This document shows, piece by piece, positions 17,485-26,047 of a stretch of DNA of 64,000 bases. Both the position numbers and the translations under genes were made by a program. The DNA is taken from contig JACWDY010000001.1 in the NCBI GenBank assembly GCA_014653835.1, positions 62,001 to 126,000 on the forward strand, read 5' to 3'. A model generated the notes under the pieces. The model made no database searches. It was given only the letters and a program-made list of their open reading frames with translations, and was not told the DNA's origin. Every line of letters begins with the position of its first letter. Position 1 is the first letter of the stretch. The stretch is from Pelagibacterales bacterium SAG-MED28 (lineage in GTDB: Bacteria > Pseudomonadota > Alphaproteobacteria > Pelagibacterales > Pelagibacteraceae).

Positions 17485-18771
17485 ATGAAAAAATTAAATA
17501 TTGCAATAATTGGTTTAGGTAATATTGGATGCTATCTGTACAAGTATCTTAATGAAAATAAAAAGATTTTAACTGAAAAAAATAATTGCTTACCATATGT
17601 AAAATACGTATCTGCTAGAAATAAAAAGAAAAAAAGAAATATCAAAATTAAAGAAAGTCAATGGTTAAATAATTATTTAGACTCTACAAAAATTAAAGAT
17701 GTTGATTTAATCGTAGAGCTTATTGGTGGTTCTGAAGGTCCAGCCAAAAAATTAGTTTTTAACGCTCTTAAAAACAAGAAACATGTAGTTACAGCTAACA
17801 AAGCCTTAATAGCTAAATACGGAGATCAGCTTGCTCAAATTGCTGAAAAAAATAAGGTCAATTTGGAGTTTGAGGCTTCTGTGTGTGGTGGAGTTCCTAT
17901 TATTAGATCTTTAAAAGAAAGTTTAATTGCCAACAAGATATCTAAAATTTACGGAATATTAAACGGGACTTCAAATTATATTTTGTCTTCTATGGATAAA
18001 AAAAACAAAAATTTTGAAGAAGTACTATTAATTGCAAAAAAACTTGGCTATGCTGAAACTAATCCTTCTGCAGACTTAAACGGAGACGATGTTTCAGCAA
18101 AACTAAAAATCTTATCTTCCTTATGTTTTAATTCATTTTTAAGCGATAATATTTATGTAGAAGGAATTAGAGAAATTGACGCAACAGATATAAAAAATGC
18201 TAACAAATTAGGTTATAAAATTAAATTATTAGGGTTTGCAGAACTATTAAATAACAATATTTACCAAAGAGTACATCCTACACTAATTAAAAAAGACTCC
18301 TACGTAGCTAGTATTGATGGTGTTTTAAATGCTGTAATTATTGATGGTAAACCGGTAGGTCAAAGCATAATTCAAGGTGAAGGTGCAGGTCCATCAGCAA
18401 CAACTTCAGCTTTAGTATCGGATATTTCTTCAATTTTAAGAGGTAACGTTAAATTTCCTTTTTCTTTATCAAACAAGGAGAGGAAAAAACTAAAATTTAA
18501 TTCTATAGAAGAACGATTATTTTCTGCTTATTTACGTTTTGAAGTTATAGATAAACCAGGTGTTTTATCAAATATTACAAGCATTTTTTCTAAAAATAAA
18601 GTGTCAATAAAAAGATTAGTTCAGAACCCTGACAAAAATAAAAAAATTTCATCAATAATAATTGTTACTCATGAATCAAAAAATAAATTTTTAAACAAAA
18701 TATTAAAAGAAGTAGCTAAAAAGAACTTTATAAAGAAAAAACCCAAACTTATAAGGATTGATAGTAATTAA
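17485..18771 (+). CDS. hom: Homoserine dehydrogenase
   Basis: Reduces aspartate semialdehyde to homoserine for threonine and methionine synthesis. The 428-residue protein has the NAD(P) motif IIGLGNIGCYL at the N-terminus, VVTANKALIAKYG, FEASVCGGVPIIRSL and GILNGTSNYILSSM in the catalytic core. A C-terminal ACT domain begins near residue 350 (YLRFEVIDKPGVL), implying feedback control by an amino acid. Eight bases follow the lipoprotein gene; the stop overlaps the glpX ATG by one base. Confidence 0.96.
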   Translation: MKKLNIAIIGLGNIGCYLYKYLNENKKILTEKNNCLPYVKYVSARNKKKKRNIKIKESQWLNNYLDSTKIKDVDLIVELIGGSEGPAKKLVFNALKNKKHVVTANKALIAKYGDQLAQIAEKNKVNLEFEASVCGGVPIIRSLKESLIANKISKIYGILNGTSNYILSSMDKKNKNFEEVLLIAKKLGYAETNPSADLNGDDVSAKLKILSSLCFNSFLSDNIYVEGIREIDATDIKNANKLGYKIKLLGFAELLNNNIYQRVHPTLIKKDSYVASIDGVLNAVIIDGKPVGQSIIQGEGAGPSATTSALVSDISSILRGNVKFPFSLSNKERKKLKFNSIEERLFSAYLRFEVIDKPGVLSNITSIFSKNKVSIKRLVQNPDKNKKISSIIIVTHESKNKFLNKILKEVAKKNFIKKKPKLIRIDSN

Positions 18772-19712
18772 TGTCAATCGACAAAAAATTTTTAAACCTT
18801 TTCATTAAAGTTACTGAAAAAGCAGCTATCGGAGCTTCGAAGTTTATAGGAAAAAAAGACAAAATAGGAGCAGATAAAGGCGCCGTGGACCCTATGAGAA
18901 GGGAATTAAATAAGATTAATATGGAAGGAACGGTAGTGATTGGTGAAGGTGAGATGGATGAAGCTCCAATGCTGTATATAGGAGAAAAACTTGGAACTTT
19001 AAAAGGACCAAAGTTTGATATTGCTGTTGATCCACTAGAAGGGACAAAATTTACAGCAAATGGCGAGTCTAATGCCTTTTCCGTTTTAGCTATTTCTGAA
19101 GAAGGAGGTTTGTTATCAGCACCAGACACATATATGGAAAAAATCGTAATTGGCACAAATCTTCCAGATAATCTGATGGATATAGATAATGGTGTAAAAA
19201 AAAATATTAAGTTGTTAGCAGAAGCTAAAGGTAAAAAAATTTCTGATATAAAAGCATGCGTATTAAAAAGACCTAGACATGATAATATAGTTAAAGAATT
19301 AACAAAGTTAAATGTAAGGATTAATTATATAACAGATGGAGATATTGCAGGTGCTCTCAGTGTTATTGGTGATAAACCTAAAAATGATATTTATTATAGC
19401 ACAGGAGGAGGTCCAGAGGGTGTTATAGTTGCGGCTGCTCTTTCTTGCTACGGAGGTCAGATCCAAGGTAGATTAGTTTTAGATGATGAAGAAAAAATAA
19501 GAGCAAAGAAAATGGGCATCAAAGACTTTAATAGAAAATATAATATTAGTGATATGGTTAAAGGTGACGTAATATTTTGTGCTACAGGAGTTACATCAGG
19601 AGATTTAGCAAGTGGTGTGAAAGACCTGGGAAATGAATTTGAAGTTAATACTTTCGCTCTTCATAAAAGCAATAATATCATAAAGTCAGTTAAAAATATT
19701 TATAATAAATGA
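18771..19712 (+). CDS. glpX: Fructose-1,6-bisphosphatase class II
   Basis: Gluconeogenic phosphatase of the GlpX family. The 313-residue protein has the phosphatase motif GEGEMDEAPMLYIGE and the metal-binding VDPLEGT, then TGGGPEGVIVAAAL for substrate. It is translationally coupled to hom on one side and recJ on the other, the hom-glpX-recJ order common in alphaproteobacteria. No class I enzyme is seen in the window. Confidence 0.96.
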   Translation: MSIDKKFLNLFIKVTEKAAIGASKFIGKKDKIGADKGAVDPMRRELNKINMEGTVVIGEGEMDEAPMLYIGEKLGTLKGPKFDIAVDPLEGTKFTANGESNAFSVLAISEEGGLLSAPDTYMEKIVIGTNLPDNLMDIDNGVKKNIKLLAEAKGKKISDIKACVLKRPRHDNIVKELTKLNVRINYITDGDIAGALSVIGDKPKNDIYYSTGGGPEGVIVAAALSCYGGQIQGRLVLDDEEKIRAKKMGIKDFNRKYNISDMVKGDVIFCATGVTSGDLASGVKDLGNEFEVNTFALHKSNNIIKSVKNIYNK

Positions 19713-21493
19713 ACTCACTTTCTATAAGTGGCAAAAACTGGATTTTAAAAAAATATAATAAAGAAGTTTTGACTTTTATAAAAGAAACTTTTTCATTAGA
19801 TGAAATAACATCTAAACTTTTGTCCATTAGAGATATCAAAAAAGAGGAAATCGACTCTTTTTTAAATCCATCAATAAAAAACTTTCTACCAAATCCAAAT
19901 AATTTAATTGATATGGAAAAATCAACATTAAGAACTGTAGAAGCTATATCCAATAATGAAAAAATAGGTATTTTCGGAGATTATGATGTTGATGGTGCTT
20001 CTTCTACAGCTTTATTGGGAAATTATTTTAATGAACTAAATCTAAATTATGAAATTTATATACCCGATCGTAAAAAAGAGGGATACGGGCCTTCTATTAA
20101 AAGTTTTACAGAATTATTAAAAAAGAATGTAAAAATAATTTTTACAGTAGATTGTGGAACCCTATCTTTCGAAGCAATCAACTTTGCAAAAGAAAAAGAA
20201 ATCGATGTTATAGTCCTTGATCATCATCAATCAGAAATTAAGTTACCTAACGCGTTCTCTGTAATAAACCCTAATCGTCTAGATGATAAATCTGATTTAC
20301 AATATTTATGCGCTGCGGGAGTCTCTTTTATGTTTCTTGTGTCACTAAATAGAGCGTTGAGATCAAAAAAATGGTTTAATAATAATGGTATAAATGAACC
20401 GAATTTAATAGATTATTTAGATTTGGTTTCACTGGGTACAGTTTGCGATGTTGTTCCATTAATAGGCTTAAACAGAGCTATAGTTAAACAAGGTTTAAAA
20501 GTGATCAAATTAAAAAAAAATTTAGGGCTAAAGACTTTATTAGATTTATGTAAGATTGAGTCAAATCCCTCAATTTATCATCTTGGATATTTAATTGGGC
20601 CTAGAATAAATGCAGGTGGTAGAGTTGGCAAATGCTCGCATGGTGCAAATTTACTACTAAATAAAGATCCTAAGAATAGTTTTCTATTAGCTTCAGAGCT
20701 AGATCAATATAATAAGGAAAGACAACTACTAGAAAAAGATCTTTTACAAAAAATTTTAAATAAAACAAAGAATTATTCTAATGATCCTGTTTTAATTTTA
20801 AGTGGGTCTAATTGGCATGAAGGTGTCATCGGAATTGTAGCAGCTAGGCTAAAAGATAAATTTAATAAACCAGTTATAATAATTTCTTTAGACGGAGATA
20901 TAGGAAAAGCCTCAGCGAGATCTATAATAGGTTTTGATATTGGTGCAGTTATAATCGCTGCGACTCATGAAAATATATTATTAAAAGGAGGAGGACATAA
21001 AATGGCGGGTGGCTTCTCCATCAAGGTTGAGAATATAGAAAAATTTAAGGATTTCGTATTTAAAAAATTTAGAAGCATAAATATAGATTTAAAATCTGAG
21101 AGACCTTTACTTTTAGATAGCATTATTTCTCCCTCAGCAATAAATTTAGAATTTTATAATAAAGTAGCATTATTATCTCCTTTTGGTTCAGGTAACCCAG
21201 AGCCAAAGTTTATTATTGAAGATGTTAAAACAATTAATGGAAAAATTGTTGGAGAAAAACATGTTAAATCAGTTTTAATAGGTAGTGATGGCTCTATAAT
21301 TAAATGTATAGCTTTTAATGCAGTTGAAAACGATATTGGAGCTTATCTACTCAAATCGAATAAAAAATCATTTAATATTGCGGGGAAATTATCCCTAAAT
21401 GAGTGGAAGGGGCAATCAAATGTAGAGTTTATTATCGATGATATATCTGTTAATAAGACTTTCAAAAAAATGGTCCCATCGTCTATCGGTTAG
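19709..21493 (+). CDS. recJ: Single-stranded-DNA-specific exonuclease RecJ
   Basis: 5'-3' exonuclease for recombination and mismatch repair. The 594-residue protein shows the DHH-family motifs: FGDYDVDGASSTA, FTVDCGT, DHHQ and GPRINAGGRVG. The DHHA1 motif GGGHKMAGGFS and a C-terminal OB-like domain follow. The last seven codons, including the TAG stop at 21491-21493, lie within the tRNA-Glu gene. The stop is supplied by the tRNA D-loop. Confidence 0.95.
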   Translation: MNSLSISGKNWILKKYNKEVLTFIKETFSLDEITSKLLSIRDIKKEEIDSFLNPSIKNFLPNPNNLIDMEKSTLRTVEAISNNEKIGIFGDYDVDGASSTALLGNYFNELNLNYEIYIPDRKKEGYGPSIKSFTELLKKNVKIIFTVDCGTLSFEAINFAKEKEIDVIVLDHHQSEIKLPNAFSVINPNRLDDKSDLQYLCAAGVSFMFLVSLNRALRSKKWFNNNGINEPNLIDYLDLVSLGTVCDVVPLIGLNRAIVKQGLKVIKLKKNLGLKTLLDLCKIESNPSIYHLGYLIGPRINAGGRVGKCSHGANLLLNKDPKNSFLLASELDQYNKERQLLEKDLLQKILNKTKNYSNDPVLILSGSNWHEGVIGIVAARLKDKFNKPVIIISLDGDIGKASARSIIGFDIGAVIIAATHENILLKGGGHKMAGGFSIKVENIEKFKDFVFKKFRSINIDLKSERPLLLDSIISPSAINLEFYNKVALLSPFGSGNPEPKFIIEDVKTINGKIVGEKHVKSVLIGSDGSIIKCIAFNAVENDIGAYLLKSNKKSFNIAGKLSLNEWKGQSNVEFIIDDISVNKTFKKMVPSSIG

Positions 21494-21546
21494 GACAGTT
21501 GGTTTTCATCCAACAAAGAGGGGTTCGATTCCCCTTGGGACCGCCA
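21472..21546 (+). tRNA. tRNA-Glu (anticodon TTC)
   Basis: A full cloverleaf can be drawn. The acceptor stem pairs GGTCCCA with TGGGACC, followed by G and an encoded CCA. The anticodon stem GTTGG/CCAAC encloses loop TTTTCAT with anticodon TTC. The T-arm is GGGG-TTCGATT-CCCC. The gene overlaps the last 22 bases of recJ and ends 6 bases before the next ATG, so it must be cut out of a shared transcript unless it has its own promoter inside recJ. Confidence 0.96.
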
Positions 21547-21552
21547 AAAACT

Positions 21553-22509
21553 ATGAAGAAAATAGCAGTTATTGAAAAAATTCACAAAGATGGCTTAGAG
21601 TTAATAGATAAGAATTCTGATTATATATATGAATTGATCAGTGATGTATCAGAAGAAAATCTTAAAAAAAAACTCCCTAATTTTGATGCCTGTACTCTTA
21701 GAGTTTCAAAATTAAATGAAAATATTCTTAAACACTGTCCCAAACTAAAAGTAATTTCAAGACATGGGGTAGGCTTTGATAATGTTGATTTAGAATATAT
21801 AAAAAAAAATAATATTACTCTATTAATTACAGCTACAGCTAACGCAGTTGCAGTAGCTGAGCATGTAATTTACATGATGTTGTCAATATCAAAAAGTATT
21901 AGTAGATATGATAATGAAGTAAGATTAGGAAATTTTAAAAAAAATACTTTAGAAATTGAAACTTTAGAATTGTTTAATAAAGAAGTTTTGATTGTAGGTT
22001 TTGGTCGAATAGGAAAAAGTTTGATAAAAAGATGCTTAGGATTTGAAATGAAAGTAAATGTATATGATCCTTTTGTCTCAAAAGAAATTATTTCTGAATT
22101 TGGAGGTAATAAAATTGATAATTTAGATGATGGTTTGAAAAGTTGTGATTATTTATCCTTACATATACCTTTAAATAAAAAAACTAAGAATATGATTAAT
22201 AGTTCAAAACTTTATTCAATGAAAAAAACTGCAATAATTATAAATACTTCTAGAGGTGGTATAATAAATGAGATTGATTTAGACAATGCATTGAATGATA
22301 AGATTATATTTGGCGCAGGTTTAGACGTGTTTGAAAAAGAACCCGTAAACAAAGATAACCCCCTATTGAAAAACAAAAGGGTTTTGCTTAGTCCTCACTC
22401 TGCCACTTTCACAAATGAGTGTAAATCAAGAATGTCTATAGAAACAACAAAAAATATAATTGATTTTTTTGAAAATAAGTTAAATAAATCTATGATTGTA
22501 AAATTATGA
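21553..22509 (+). CDS. D-2-hydroxyacid dehydrogenase, phosphoglycerate dehydrogenase-like
   Basis: NAD-dependent dehydrogenase of 318 residues. It has ISRHGVGFDNVDL, the nucleotide motif VGFGRIGKSL, NTSRGGIINE with the catalytic Arg, a GLDVFEKEP segment with the catalytic Glu, and the final SPHSAT with the catalytic His. The ATG at 21553 is used because an upstream in-frame start (21499) lies inside tRNA-Glu. No regulatory ACT domain is present, so this could act on phosphoglycerate or another hydroxyacid; the substrate is uncertain. Confidence 0.85.
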   Translation: MKKIAVIEKIHKDGLELIDKNSDYIYELISDVSEENLKKKLPNFDACTLRVSKLNENILKHCPKLKVISRHGVGFDNVDLEYIKKNNITLLITATANAVAVAEHVIYMMLSISKSISRYDNEVRLGNFKKNTLEIETLELFNKEVLIVGFGRIGKSLIKRCLGFEMKVNVYDPFVSKEIISEFGGNKIDNLDDGLKSCDYLSLHIPLNKKTKNMINSSKLYSMKKTAIIINTSRGGIINEIDLDNALNDKIIFGAGLDVFEKEPVNKDNPLLKNKRVLLSPHSATFTNECKSRMSIETTKNIIDFFENKLNKSMIVKL

Positions 22510-23015
22510 TTGATATTAGAAGGAAATTAAAAAATTTTGGCCCCTTAGAATTGTTAGTATTAAGTTCATTTTTTTATGTAGTGGTTATGTTAATATGGAC
22601 CGCATCCACTCGTGCTTCAGTTCTTCAAAAAGCAAATGATATAAAATCAAATCACAAAATAATTGTAGAATTTATGAATGATGAAATTAATAAATGTAGT
22701 TCTAACGAGGATAATTTAACCTCTTGGGGAGAAAATTGTAACTCTTTATGGAATTCATCAAAAATTGTTAATTATATATTAGATAATTTTAAACTTAATA
22801 ATCCATATAGTATTGAAAAACCATTAATACAAACTTCACAAGATCCACGTATACAAGCGGAAGGAAAGGCGGGTCAATCTACTGATAAAGGTATTATTTT
22901 TGTATCAGAAAAAAATTTTGAGTCTGAGGCTGGCTCTGAGTGGATAATTGGTACTTGTATTAAATCACCTTGTGTTGCTGCAGGAAATAATGAACTAGTT
23001 TCTGCTTATCGTTAA
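22506..23015 (+). CDS. Pilin-like single-span membrane protein of unknown function
   Basis: No confident family match. A short basic N-terminus is followed by one hydrophobic helix (about 11-32) beginning FGPLELLVLSSFFYVVV. The Phe...Glu spacing recalls class III pilins and pseudopilins (F+1, E+5), but the residue before the Phe is Asn rather than Gly. The exported remainder of about 135 residues holds four cysteines in two pairs (KC...NC and TCIKSPC) that could form disulfides. It overlaps the preceding dehydrogenase gene by 4 bases and converges on iolE with a 4-base overlap. Confidence 0.5.
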   Translation: MIDIRRKLKNFGPLELLVLSSFFYVVVMLIWTASTRASVLQKANDIKSNHKIIVEFMNDEINKCSSNEDNLTSWGENCNSLWNSSKIVNYILDNFKLNNPYSIEKPLIQTSQDPRIQAEGKAGQSTDKGIIFVSEKNFESEAGSEWIIGTCIKSPCVAAGNNELVSAYR

Positions 23016-23911
23016 TTTATAATTTCAAAACCACATTTTTGAGCAGTTTTACTTAAATAATTATATCCAATTTTAGCATATTCAAATGGATTTGCTTTAG
23101 CCGGATCTTGCTCAGCTTCAACCACAAGCCATCCTGAGTAAGCTTTTTTTTTTAAAGCGTTTAAGAAAGGAACATAATCAATACATCCATCACCTGGTAC
23201 AGTGAAAGCTCCATCTAAAAATGCCTGCCTGAAAGTTGAATCATTTTTTAATGATTTATCTAAAATATCTTTTCTAATATCTTTACAATGAACATGAATT
23301 ATTCTTTCATAAAAATTTTCTACTAAATTAATCGAATTTCCTTGAGCAAACAGCATGTGACCTGTATCAACGAGTAATTTAACCGAATCTTTAGTCTTTT
23401 CAATAAGTTTACTCACATCTTCCTCGGTTTCTATAACTGTTCCCATGTGATGATGGTATGCAAGCGGCATATTTTCATCTATCATCATTTTACTTATTTC
23501 GTTAATTGATTGTATAAATTTTTCCCAATTCTCTTTTGATAATTTAGGTCTTTTTGACAAAGGTTTAGTAGGATCGGTCTGCACGGAATCCGTTACCTCT
23601 GCAAAGACCATGCATGGAGCGTTACAATCTTTAAATAGCTTAAGTTGCTTTTGCATAAGTTCAAATTCTTCTTTTGGTGATCTTTTTAAGAGTTGGGCCC
23701 CGTACCAACCAGAACATAGTTTAAGATTTTCTTTATTTAGCTTAGGAATAAGCTTTTTCGAATCCATCGGAAACTTCCCACCAGATTCAATTCCAGTAAA
23801 GCCTGCCATGCTTGCTTCTTTTAAGCATTGTTCTAATGAAGTTTTACCTCCCAATTCTGGCATATCATCATTGCTCCATGCAATTGGTGCTATTCCTAAT
23901 TTTATCGACAT
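23012..23911 (-). CDS. iolE: Myo-inosose-2 dehydratase
   Basis: Removes water from 2-keto-myo-inositol to give the trihydroxycyclohexane-dione. The 299-residue TIM barrel has the family start KLGIAPIAWSNDDMPELGG, GFTGIESGGKFP, AYHHHMGTVIE with likely metal-binding His, VDTGHMLFAQG and HVHCKDIR. It lies divergent from iolG with 59 bases between, probably a shared control region. The full set of conserved residues makes the call firm. Confidence 0.93.
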   Translation of the reverse strand: MSIKLGIAPIAWSNDDMPELGGKTSLEQCLKEASMAGFTGIESGGKFPMDSKKLIPKLNKENLKLCSGWYGAQLLKRSPKEEFELMQKQLKLFKDCNAPCMVFAEVTDSVQTDPTKPLSKRPKLSKENWEKFIQSINEISKMMIDENMPLAYHHHMGTVIETEEDVSKLIEKTKDSVKLLVDTGHMLFAQGNSINLVENFYERIIHVHCKDIRKDILDKSLKNDSTFRQAFLDGAFTVPGDGCIDYVPFLNALKKKAYSGWLVVEAEQDPAKANPFEYAKIGYNYLSKTAQKCGFEIIN

Positions 23912-23970
23912 AGTTTTAAGAAAGTATTATCATTTTATATTATAAATATAATAAAGTTACAAAAGAATTT

Positions 23971-24966
23971 ATGGTTAATGTAGCACTTTTTGGTTTTGGA
24001 AGAATAGGGCAAATGCATGCTCAAAATATATATCAAAATAAAAGTCTTAAACTTTTATATGTTTATGAAAAAATAGATAAATTAAGTAAAAAAGCAAAAA
24101 AACTTTATAATTGTATTATTGAAAATAACTATAAAAAGATTTTTTTAGACAAAAAAGTAGATATAATTTTTATTTCTAGCCCTACAAATACACATATAAA
24201 ATTTATTGAAGAAGGAATTAAGTACAATAAGACTATATTCTGCGAAAAACCATTAGATTTAAACATACAAAAAATAATTAAAACTTTTAAAAAAGTTAAA
24301 AAAAATAATTCAAAAATACAACTAGGATTTAATCGTAGATTTGATCCTGGGCACCACTCTATTAAAAAAGATTTAGAATATGGCAAAATAGGAAGATTGG
24401 AAAAAATAATAATTACTAGCAGAGATCCGGCTCCACCATCTAAGTCTTACCTTCAATCATCTGGAGGTATTTTTAGGGATATGATGATTCATGATTTTGA
24501 TTTATGTAGATATTATTTAAAAAATGACGAAATTTCAGAAATAAGTTCTTCTACAAGCTCATTTGAACATTTTTATAAAAATATTAATGATCATGAATTA
24601 GCTGCAGTGACGATGAAATCAAAAAAGGGTGTTATATGTGTAATAACAAATTCTAGACATTGTTCATTTGGTTATGATCAAAGAGTTGAATTGTTTGGAA
24701 AGAAAGGGATGCTTCTATCAGGTAATCTTAAAAATAACGCTGCAGAGACCTTTAATTCAAATCAATCACACTCACAAAAACCATTTCTAAATTTTTTTAT
24801 TGAAAGATATAAGGAAGCTTATAATCTTCAACTGAATGAACTTGTTGCGCTTCATAGAAAAAAAATAAAACCAAGATCAACTTTCGAGGATGGTTATTTA
24901 GCACTAAAAATTGCTAATGCTGCATATCAATCATTAAACCAAAAAAGATTAATAAAATTAAAGTAA
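23971..24966 (+). CDS. iolG: Myo-inositol 2-dehydrogenase (Gfo/Idh/MocA family)
   Basis: NAD-dependent oxidation of myo-inositol to 2-keto-myo-inositol. The 331-residue protein has the Rossmann motif FGFGRIGQMHAQN, FCEKPLDLN with catalytic K93, the substrate segment GFNRRFDPGHHS and MMIHDFDLCRYY with the Asp/His pair of inositol dehydrogenases. Proximity to iolE and a sugar transporter supports inositol as substrate. A related polyol substrate is possible. Confidence 0.88.
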   Translation: MVNVALFGFGRIGQMHAQNIYQNKSLKLLYVYEKIDKLSKKAKKLYNCIIENNYKKIFLDKKVDIIFISSPTNTHIKFIEEGIKYNKTIFCEKPLDLNIQKIIKTFKKVKKNNSKIQLGFNRRFDPGHHSIKKDLEYGKIGRLEKIIITSRDPAPPSKSYLQSSGGIFRDMMIHDFDLCRYYLKNDEISEISSSTSSFEHFYKNINDHELAAVTMKSKKGVICVITNSRHCSFGYDQRVELFGKKGMLLSGNLKNNAAETFNSNQSHSQKPFLNFFIERYKEAYNLQLNELVALHRKKIKPRSTFEDGYLALKIANAAYQSLNQKRLIKLK

Positions 24967-25003
24967 ATGTAACTACCTAGAGTTGTAAATGTTTTTTTTC
25001 CTT

Positions 25004-25032
25004 TTGAATTTTAATTAATTTTAGGTTTTAAT
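25004..25032 (+). promoter_or_regulatory. Putative promoter for the inositol-type ABC transporter operon
   Basis: TTGAAT at 25004-25009, a 17-base spacer and TTTAAT at 25027-25032 lie in the 98-base gap upstream of the binding-protein gene. A predicted start near 25039 gives a short leader containing a clear GAGGG ribosome-binding site (about 25054-25058) ahead of the ATG at 25065. AT-rich sequence makes chance matches likely. Confidence 0.35.
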
Positions 25033-25064
25033 TGCCGAAAATTAACAAACAAACGAGGGAAATA

Positions 25065-25988
25065 ATGAAAAAAATATACTTAACAATTGCTGCTCTTTTG
25101 AGTTGGGCAATGATGTCAGTATCTGCATTAGCGGTTGATATTATTGTTGTATCTCACGGACAAGCAAATGATCCTTTTTGGTCTGTTGCTAAAAATGGAG
25201 TTGATAAGGCTTGTAAAGATATGAAAGTGTCTTGCAAATATACTGCTCCAGCAACATTTGACATGGTAGAAATGGCAAAATTAATTGATAACGCTGTTTC
25301 ACAAAAGCCGAAAGGTATAGTCATCACTTTACCAGATGCTGCCGCTTTAGGTAAATCTGTTAAAGCAGCTATATCTGCTGGTATTCCAGTTATCTCTATG
25401 AACTCCGGTTCTGATGACTACATGAAACTTGGTATAAGTGCTCACGTAGGTCAAACTGAGTTTGAAGCAGGAGTAGGTGGAGGACAAAAAATGAAAGCCG
25501 CTGGTGGAAAAAAAGCATTATGTGTTAACCATGAAGTTGGTAACGTTGCTTTAGATAGAAGATGTGCTGGTTTCAAAAAAGGTTTTGGTGGTTCTGTAGA
25601 TATACTTGGAACATCAAATGACCCTACTGAAATTCAAAAAGCTGTTGCTGCTAAATTAGGTGGTGGATATGACACTATCCTTACTTTAGGAGCTGGTCTC
25701 GCAGGAGAAGCCGCTCTTAAAGCATTAGAGTCAGCTGGTAAAGTTGGAAATGTAAAACTTGGAACATTTGATATGTCTCCAGGCATGCTTAAAGCTGCTG
25801 CTGCTGGAAAAGTTGAATTCTTAATTGATCAACAACAGTATCTACAAGGTTATTTACCTATAGCTATCTTTTCTCAATATATGAGATATGGAACTATGCC
25901 AGCTGGTGTAGTTATGACAGGACCTGGTTTTGTTACACCTAACAATGCAAAAGATGTAATAAAATGGGCTGCTCAAGGTTATAGATAA
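25065..25988 (+). CDS. Periplasmic sugar/inositol-binding protein of an ABC transporter
   Basis: Type I periplasmic binding protein (ribose/inositol class), 307 residues from the ATG at 25065. That start is preferred over 25032 because it follows a strong GAGGG ribosome-binding site and opens a standard signal peptide cleaved after ALA (about residue 23). The mature protein starts VDIIVVSHGQANDPFWSVAKNG, and later NSGSDD, an LTLGAGLAGEAAL strand and IDQQQYLQGYLP, which are typical of the family. Codon use is richer in GC than most neighbours, fitting high expression. A terminator follows the gene. Confidence 0.9.
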   Translation: MKKIYLTIAALLSWAMMSVSALAVDIIVVSHGQANDPFWSVAKNGVDKACKDMKVSCKYTAPATFDMVEMAKLIDNAVSQKPKGIVITLPDAAALGKSVKAAISAGIPVISMNSGSDDYMKLGISAHVGQTEFEAGVGGGQKMKAAGGKKALCVNHEVGNVALDRRCAGFKKGFGGSVDILGTSNDPTEIQKAVAAKLGGGYDTILTLGAGLAGEAALKALESAGKVGNVKLGTFDMSPGMLKAAAAGKVEFLIDQQQYLQGYLPIAIFSQYMRYGTMPAGVVMTGPGFVTPNNAKDVIKWAAQGYR

Positions 25989-25998
25989 GAAATATATT

Positions 25999-26035
25999 AA
26001 AAAGGCCTAGTGAAATTTCACTGGGCCTTTTTTTT
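25999..26035 (+). terminator. Intrinsic terminator between binding-protein and permease genes
   Basis: A 13-bp stem (26001-26013 pairing with 26018-26030, one G-T wobble) with an AATT loop is followed by an eight-base T run. This is the strongest terminator seen in the window. It sits between genes of one transporter, so it probably lets only part of transcription continue. That would keep the binding protein in excess over the membrane parts. Confidence 0.9.
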
Positions 26036-26047
26036 GATTTTTTTATT

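Noticed and set aside
21499-21552. Upstream start for the hydroxyacid dehydrogenase
   Set aside because: The extra 18 codons are the 3' part of tRNA-Glu and have no family similarity.
25032-25064. Upstream start for the inositol-type binding protein
   Set aside because: It would place eleven polar residues before a normal signal peptide and run over the GAGGG ribosome-binding site.
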